Assembly: GCA_947624435.1 (NCBI GenBank)
Contig: CANQKE010000017.1
Coordinates: forward strand, 1 to 47,347
Reading direction: 5' to 3'
Length of the DNA: 47,347 nt
DNA from: an uncultured Ruminiclostridium sp.
Lineage (GTDB): Bacteria; Bacillota; Clostridia; Oscillospirales; Ruminococcaceae
The translations under genes were made by a program, and so were the position numbers. The notes beneath the pieces were generated by a model. It did no database searches, was not told where the DNA came from, and worked only from the letters and a program-made list of their open reading frames with translations. Below, piece after piece: positions 42,892 through 47,347 of this stretch (positions are counted from its first letter, which is position 1; every line of letters starts with the position of its first letter).

Positions 42892-45549
42892 ATGGCTAAA
42901 AAACAGATAGTCAGCAGGAAAAAGGCGACATCGGCGGTAGTAAGTCCGGTAATAGTTGACAGCGTTGACGCGCTCAAGCTGCGCATGGCGGAGGTAAGAG
43001 AGGCACAGAAGGAATTCGCTGGCTTTTCACAGGAAAAGGTGGACGAGATATTCTTTGCGGCAGCGTCCGCGGCAAACAAGATGAGGATACCTCTGGCGAA
43101 AATGGCGGTAGAGGAGACCGGCATGGGAGTCGTTGAGGACAAGGTCATCAAGAACAATTACGCGAGCGAGCATATCTACAACGCTTACCGTAAAACAAAG
43201 ACCTGCGGTATAATCGAGCGGGACGAGGCTTACGGCACTATGAAGATAGCCGAGCCTATCGGAGTGGTTGCGGCGGTAATACCTACCACTAACCCGACCT
43301 CCACCGCGATATTCAAAACGCTTATCTGCTTAAAGACCAGAAACGGAATTATAATCAGCCCTCACCCCAGGGCAAAGAACTGCACCATCGCGGCGGCAAA
43401 GGTAGTGCTTGACGCGGCGGTAAAAGCGGGCGCGCCCAAGGGGATAATCGCATGGATAGATGTGCCGTCGCTGGACCTTACCAATGAGGTGATGCGTTCT
43501 TCCGACATTATACTTGCGACCGGCGGCCCCGGCATGGTAAAGGCGGCGTACTCCTCCGGAAAACCGGCGGTGGGCGTCGGCGCGGGCAACACTCCCGCGG
43601 TGATAGATTCCAGCGCGGATATCAAGCTTGCAACAAGCTCTATCGTACATTCCAAGACCTTTGATAACGGCATGATCTGCGCGTCGGAGCAGTCGGTGAT
43701 AGTCCTTGATAAGATATATGACAAGGTAAAGAAAGAGTTTGAGGCGCTGGGCTGCTACTTCCTCTCCGCCGAGGAAACAGAAAAGGTGCGCAAAACGATA
43801 TTGATAAACGGCGCATTAAACGCCAAGATAGTAGGTCAGCGGGCGGCGACCATCGCAAAGCTTGCCGGAGTCGAGGTAGACCCTAAGACTAAAGTGCTTA
43901 TCGGCGAGGTGGAGAGCGTAGAGCTTGAGGAAGAATTTGCACATGAAAAGCTCTCTCCGGTGCTGGCTATGTATCATGCCAAGGATTTTGACGAGGCTAT
44001 GGCTAAGGCGGACAGACTGATAGCGGACGGCGGATACGGACACACCGCGTCGCTGTACTGCAACGCCGTTACCGAGCGGGAAAAGATAGAGAGATTCGGC
44101 GAGAGAATGAAGACCTGCCGTATACTGGTAAACACCCCCTCCTCCCACGGCGGAATAGGCGACCTTTACAATTTCAAGCTTACCCCGTCGCTGACGCTGG
44201 GCTGCGGCTCATGGGGCGGAAATTCCGTTTCCGAGAACGTTGGAGTAAAGCACCTGCTTAATATCAAGACCGTTGCCGAGAGGAGAGAGAATATGCTGTG
44301 GCTCAGACTGCCCGAAAAGGTTTATTTCAAGAAAGGCTGTATGCCGGTCGCTTTAGACGAACTCGGCACGATAATGGGCAAGAAGCGCGCGTTCATCGTC
44401 ACCGACTCGTTCTTGTTCCATAACGGCAACACCAAGCCGATAACCGATAAGCTGGACAGCATGGGTATAGTCCATTCGACGTTCTTCAACGTTGAGCCCG
44501 ACCCGACGCTTGCTTGTGCAAAAGAGGGCGCGGCATTGCTCACTCAGTTCCAACCGGACGTGATAATCGCGCTGGGCGGCGGCTCGGCAATGGACGCCGC
44601 AAAGATAATGTGGGTACTGTACGAGCATCCCGAGGCTGACTTTATGGATATGGCGATGAGATTTATCGACATACGCAAGAGGGTATATACTTTCCCGAAG
44701 ATGGGAGAAAAGGCGTATTTCGTGGCTATTCCTACCTCCTCCGGTACAGGTTCGGAGTGTACGCCGTTCGCGGTCATCACCGATGAAAAGACCGGCGTAA
44801 AATACCCGCTGGCGGATTACGCTCTTCTTCCGAATATGGCTATAATAGACACCGACAACATGATGACTCAGCCCAAGGGACTTACCAGCGCGTCCGGTAT
44901 CGACGCACTTACTCACGCGTTGGAGGCATACGCGTCGGTAATGGCTACCGATTACACCGACGGACTTGCGCTCAAAGCCGCTAAGCTGATATTTGAATAT
45001 CTCCCTGCCGCTTATGAAAACGGTGCTACCGACGTGGTGGCAAGAGAGAAGATGGCAAACGCCTCCACCATCGCGGGTATCGCGTTTGCAAACGCGTTCC
45101 TCGGAGTATGCCATTCCATGGCGCATAAGCTCGGCGCGTTCCATCATCTGCCGCACGGCGTAGCAAACGCGCTGCTGATAACTCAGGTAATGCGTTACAA
45201 TGCGGAGCCGAATCCCCAGAAGATGGGTACGTTCTCCCAGTACGATCACCCGCACACGCTGGAAAGATACTGCGAGGTAGCGGATTACGTCGGCGCGGGC
45301 GGACGCACTAAGGAAGAGAAGTTTGAAAAGCTCATCGCTAAGATAGAGGAGCTTAAGGAAACTATAGGAATCAAAAAGACCATACGCGATTACGGTATCG
45401 ACGAGAAAGACTTCCTCGACAGGCTGGACGAAATGGTAGAGCAGGCGTTCGACGATCAATGCACCGGAGCAAATCCGAGATACCCGCTGATGAGCGAGAT
45501 AAAGCAGATGTATCTGAACGCTTATTACGGCACAAACGAAAAGGTTTAA
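42892..45549 (+). CDS. adhE: Bifunctional acetaldehyde/alcohol dehydrogenase
   Basis: 885 residues, the usual AdhE length. The N-terminal CoA-acylating aldehyde dehydrogenase (1-440) has its catalytic Cys in FDNGMICASEQS (about 262). The C-terminal iron alcohol dehydrogenase (about 460-870) has the NAD loop GGGSAMDAAK, PTSSGTGSE and metal histidines in CHSMAHKLGAFHHLPHG. It turns acetyl-CoA into ethanol using two NADH, and such proteins form spirosomes. A GGGAAAGGGAG site precedes the ATG. Own promoter, Rex-like site and terminator. Confidence 0.96.
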   Translation: MAKKQIVSRKKATSAVVSPVIVDSVDALKLRMAEVREAQKEFAGFSQEKVDEIFFAAASAANKMRIPLAKMAVEETGMGVVEDKVIKNNYASEHIYNAYRKTKTCGIIERDEAYGTMKIAEPIGVVAAVIPTTNPTSTAIFKTLICLKTRNGIIISPHPRAKNCTIAAAKVVLDAAVKAGAPKGIIAWIDVPSLDLTNEVMRSSDIILATGGPGMVKAAYSSGKPAVGVGAGNTPAVIDSSADIKLATSSIVHSKTFDNGMICASEQSVIVLDKIYDKVKKEFEALGCYFLSAEETEKVRKTILINGALNAKIVGQRAATIAKLAGVEVDPKTKVLIGEVESVELEEEFAHEKLSPVLAMYHAKDFDEAMAKADRLIADGGYGHTASLYCNAVTEREKIERFGERMKTCRILVNTPSSHGGIGDLYNFKLTPSLTLGCGSWGGNSVSENVGVKHLLNIKTVAERRENMLWLRLPEKVYFKKGCMPVALDELGTIMGKKRAFIVTDSFLFHNGNTKPITDKLDSMGIVHSTFFNVEPDPTLACAKEGAALLTQFQPDVIIALGGGSAMDAAKIMWVLYEHPEADFMDMAMRFIDIRKRVYTFPKMGEKAYFVAIPTSSGTGSECTPFAVITDEKTGVKYPLADYALLPNMAIIDTDNMMTQPKGLTSASGIDALTHALEAYASVMATDYTDGLALKAAKLIFEYLPAAYENGATDVVAREKMANASTIAGIAFANAFLGVCHSMAHKLGAFHHLPHGVANALLITQVMRYNAEPNPQKMGTFSQYDHPHTLERYCEVADYVGAGGRTKEEKFEKLIAKIEELKETIGIKKTIRDYGIDEKDFLDRLDEMVEQAFDDQCTGANPRYPLMSEIKQMYLNAYYGTNEKV

Positions 45550-45565
45550 TAAGGCATGCTTAAAG

Positions 45566-45597
45566 ATCCCTGCGCGGCTTTCGTGCAGGGATTTTTG
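45566..45597 (+). terminator. Terminator of adhE
   Basis: atccctgc (45566-45573) pairs with gcagggat (45585-45592), followed by TTTTG. The next gene's ribosome site (ATAGGAG) starts right after it, so some read-through may express ogt-alkD, for which no promoter was found. Confidence 0.82.
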
Positions 45598-45608
45598 ATA
45601 GGAGAAAA

Positions 45609-46067
45609 ATGTACGGTTTAACTATTGAAATGCCGAATACCAAGCATATTATCACGGTATATTCCGACGGGAAAGAGCTTACTTCGCTTGCGTTCGACAC
45701 TATAGAGCCGGACCGTCCGGATATGATATGCAGGGAAGCGGCAAGACAGCTTTCGGAGTATTTTGATAAAAAGCGCAGGGAATTTTCGCTGCCGTATAAA
45801 TTACACGGCGGCGAGTTCTTTTGCTCGGTGATGGAAGCGGTAAGAGGTATTCCCTACGGAAAGACGCTGAATTACGGTCAGCTTGCCTTTTCGGCGGGCT
45901 ATCCGAGAGCGGCAAGGGCGGCGGGAACGGCGCTTTCCAAAAATCCGCTGCCGATAATCATACCCTGCCACCGAATATTGCCGGCAAGCGGCGGGGTGGG
46001 GAATTACTTCGGCGGCAGGCTGAACGACGTCAAGGAATATCTATTAAAGCTGGAGGACATTATATGA
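45609..46067 (+). CDS. ogt: Methylated-DNA-protein cysteine methyltransferase
   Basis: 152 residues. An N-terminal Ogt-like domain, then the DNA-binding region IPYGKTLNYGQLA with an RAA-x-A-like segment, and the acceptor cysteine in IIIPCHRIL (about Cys119). It removes O6-alkyl from guanine by irreversible self-alkylation. It overlaps alkD by 4 bases, giving a two-gene alkylation repair unit. Confidence 0.92.
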   Translation: MYGLTIEMPNTKHIITVYSDGKELTSLAFDTIEPDRPDMICREAARQLSEYFDKKRREFSLPYKLHGGEFFCSVMEAVRGIPYGKTLNYGQLAFSAGYPRAARAAGTALSKNPLPIIIPCHRILPASGGVGNYFGGRLNDVKEYLLKLEDII

Positions 46068-46750
46068 TAAACGAAAAACAGCTGCGCGAACGGCTTATAT
46101 CACTCGCCGATGAAAAATACCGCGATTTTAACGGCAGCATAGTACATACCTGCAAATTGCAGTATATAGGGGTGCGCACACCGGAGCTTAAAAGGATAGC
46201 AAAGGAGCTTGCGCCGGAATACGCCGCGCTTTTCGAGCTGCCCGCAAACAGCTATGAGGAGGTCGTGCTGAAAGGGCTTGCTATCGGCATGGCAAAAGCG
46301 CCGCTTTTAGAAAAGCTGCCGTACATACGCCGCTATGCGGATATCGCGGACAACTGGGCGGAATGCGACCTTTTCTGCTCCGCGCTTAAAATAAAGGAGA
46401 GCGAGCGGGAGCAGCTTTCGGAATTCATCGACAGCATTATATTTTCCCAGAAAGAATACGTCAGCCGTATCGGGATAGTGCTGCTTTTCTCGAATTTTAA
46501 GACCGAGCAGGACGCGCGCCGTGCGTTTGCGATGTATGAAAAGATAACGCCGGGTCGGTATTACGTCGATATGGCGATAGCGTGGGGAATTTCGGTGTAC
46601 TGCGTGTATTTTCCCACCCTCACAGCCGAGTATCTCGAAACCGGCACGCTTTGCATGGACATAAAGAAAAAAGCCGCGCAGAAAATACGCGACAGCAGAC
46701 GTATATCACAAGAGGTAAAGGAGAGGGTGACGGAGAGTTTAGGAAAATAA
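46064..46750 (+). CDS. DNA alkylation repair protein (AlkD-like, HEAT-repeat)
   Basis: 228 residues, mostly alpha-helical. The opening (YIGVRTPELKRIAKEL) and the central DNWAECDLFCSALK fit the AlkD/DNA alkylation repair family (PF08713), whose HEAT-like solenoid glycosylases remove bulky cationic lesions such as 3- and 7-methylpurines. ATG 46064 overlaps the ogt stop and follows GGAGG. Pairing with ogt supports the function. Substrate range is not predictable. Confidence 0.85.
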   Translation: MINEKQLRERLISLADEKYRDFNGSIVHTCKLQYIGVRTPELKRIAKELAPEYAALFELPANSYEEVVLKGLAIGMAKAPLLEKLPYIRRYADIADNWAECDLFCSALKIKESEREQLSEFIDSIIFSQKEYVSRIGIVLLFSNFKTEQDARRAFAMYEKITPGRYYVDMAIAWGISVYCVYFPTLTAEYLETGTLCMDIKKKAAQKIRDSRRISQEVKERVTESLGK

Positions 46751-46791
46751 AATTTTTGTATTGTTTGTATTGTCTAACTAAAAATTAAATG

Positions 46792-46829
46792 GCCCGACAT
46801 GGTACGCATAATTTAGAGGCGTGTCGGGC
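46792..46829. terminator. Bidirectional terminator between alkD and the zinc-ribbon gene
   Basis: gcccgaca (46792-46799) pairs with tgtcgggc (46822-46829), with T-rich flanks on both strands (TCTGTTATTTAT and ATTTAATTTTTAG). Long loop of 22 bases. Confidence 0.65.
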
Positions 46830-46892
46830 TCTGTTATTTATATTATATCCTTTTTTTATAAAAGTGTCAATGAAATTTTAATATTATTGTAA

Positions 46893-47267
46893 TTATTGAA
46901 GTTTGAAACTTTTGCCGCATTTAGAGCAGAAGCTGCTGTTGGCATCGTTTACCGCGTCGCAATAGTCACAACGCTTAGTTGCTTTAACGCTATCGGATGA
47001 TTTCGGAGTTTCCGACGAAATATTTTTAAGCTTTGTCAACATTGAGTCTTGAAATTGTGCATCCTGCGGGTCTTTTTTCAATTCCGCTATTATTTCGTAA
47101 TAATAGCTTATCTCATACGGTCTGCACGCAACTATTACTATTCCGAGAATCCCCAAAAAGAATCCCCATTGAAAACCGCCGCTATATCCCTTTGATTCGT
47201 TTATGCGGAGTGTAATGCCGCCTAAAACACAACATAAAACCAATGAGATAAATACAGATAACCACAA
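46893..47267 (-). CDS. Small membrane protein with C-terminal zinc ribbon
   Basis: A 124-residue protein. Two hydrophobic helices (about 3-20 and 31-49) are joined by a short polar loop. A charged stretch and a C-terminal zinc ribbon CDYC...CSKC (about 100-118) follow. The ribbon suggests a cytoplasmic metal-stabilised binding module. Start is TTG 47267, about 13 bases after GGGGAG, so the spacing is long; no ATG is available. Function unknown. Codon use is more AT-rich than its neighbours, which together with flanking short inverted repeats could mean recent acquisition. Confidence 0.6.
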   Translation of the reverse strand: MWLSVFISLVLCCVLGGITLRINESKGYSGGFQWGFFLGILGIVIVACRPYEISYYYEIIAELKKDPQDAQFQDSMLTKLKNISSETPKSSDSVKATKRCDYCDAVNDANSSFCSKCGKSFKLQ

Positions 47268-47280
47268 AACTTTGAACTGC

Positions 47281-47345
47281 TCCCCTTTTGTTAGACAATA
47301 TGGTATAATAGAGATACACCAAAATAAAAGTCTAACGAAAGGGGG
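47281..47345. repeat. Inverted repeat at the window end
   Basis: tccccttttgttagac (47281-47296) and gtctaacgaaaggggg (47330-47345) are complementary at 14 of 16 positions. The arms include AAAGGGG-type ribosome sites for both directions, so this may be a symmetric divergent promoter region for the zinc-ribbon gene and a gene beyond the window. TATAAT at 47304-47309 lies between the arms. Confidence 0.55.
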
Positions 47346-47347
47346 CA

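Noticed and set aside
1-47347. tRNA or rRNA genes, phage or transposase genes
   Set aside because: None could be seen on either strand; the only structural RNA gene found is rnpB.

Overview
The window looks like chromosome from an anaerobic, Gram-positive, gut-type Clostridia member, most likely Oscillospiraceae/Ruminococcaceae. The basis is a type II fatty-acid cluster with FabK as enoyl reductase, citramalate-type isoleucine synthesis, a two-subunit class I fumarase, a bifunctional AdhE with a Rex-like operator, lipoproteins and sorting-signal-like surface proteins, strong AGGAGG ribosome sites, and many near-consensus sigma-A promoters with 17-base spacers. No phage, insertion sequence, tRNA, rRNA operon or CRISPR array was seen. 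The species was not identified.

Layout. 1-5.4 kb: the tail of a surface protein, a family 5 solute-binding-like protein, a Nudix hydrolase with folC, RNase P RNA (minus strand) and a membrane protein with a possible papain-like domain. 5.4-11.1 kb: two DHHW lipoproteins, an FkbH-type HAD protein and a dedicated acyl carrier protein in one tight operon, then a sorting-signal-like surface protein. 11.1-12.1 kb: a gene-free block of GC-rich palindromes and a long dispersed repeat (copy A). 12.1-21.3 kb, minus strand: a SLOG protein and the fatty-acid cluster, transcribed fabH-fabK-fabG-fabF-accB-fabZ-accC-accD-accA, with acpP behind its own promoter. 21.3-26.5 kb, plus strand: fabD, divergent from fabH through overlapping promoters, followed by PAP2 phosphatase, aroE, aroK, an amidohydrolase and a fumarase alpha subunit. 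26.5-34.3 kb: tcdA (minus) divergent from a branched-chain amino acid operon ilvB-ilvN-cimA-leuC-(Dabb)-leuD-leuB. 34.4-38.0 kb: a second surface protein paralogous to the first (minus), then leuS. 38.0-38.9 kb: copy B of the long repeat. 38.9-47.3 kb: a large LacI-sensor/GGDEF/EAL protein (minus), adhE, ogt, alkD and a small zinc-ribbon membrane protein.

How the genes fit together. AccABCD and FabD make malonyl-ACP on AcpP; FabH, FabF, FabG, FabZ and FabK elongate it. The ilv/cim/leu operon can turn pyruvate into 2-oxobutyrate through citramalate, and ilvBN feeds isoleucine and valine; leuA is not in the window. AdhE re-oxidises NADH in fermentation, consistent with the Rex-like site at its start.

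The most unusual things seen are: (i) a roughly 116-nt dispersed element with two copies (after folC, and between accC and accD) whose differences are largely compensatory in predicted stems, which indicates selected RNA structure; (ii) a roughly 0.7-0.8 kb repeat present twice, both times in a spacer between convergent genes, again with a covarying hairpin; (iii) a DHHW-DHHW-FkbH-ACP cassette with no visible membrane acyltransferase; (iv) two paralogous exported proteins sharing a domain I do not recognise; (v) a shared divergent promoter and inverted repeat between fabH and fabD.
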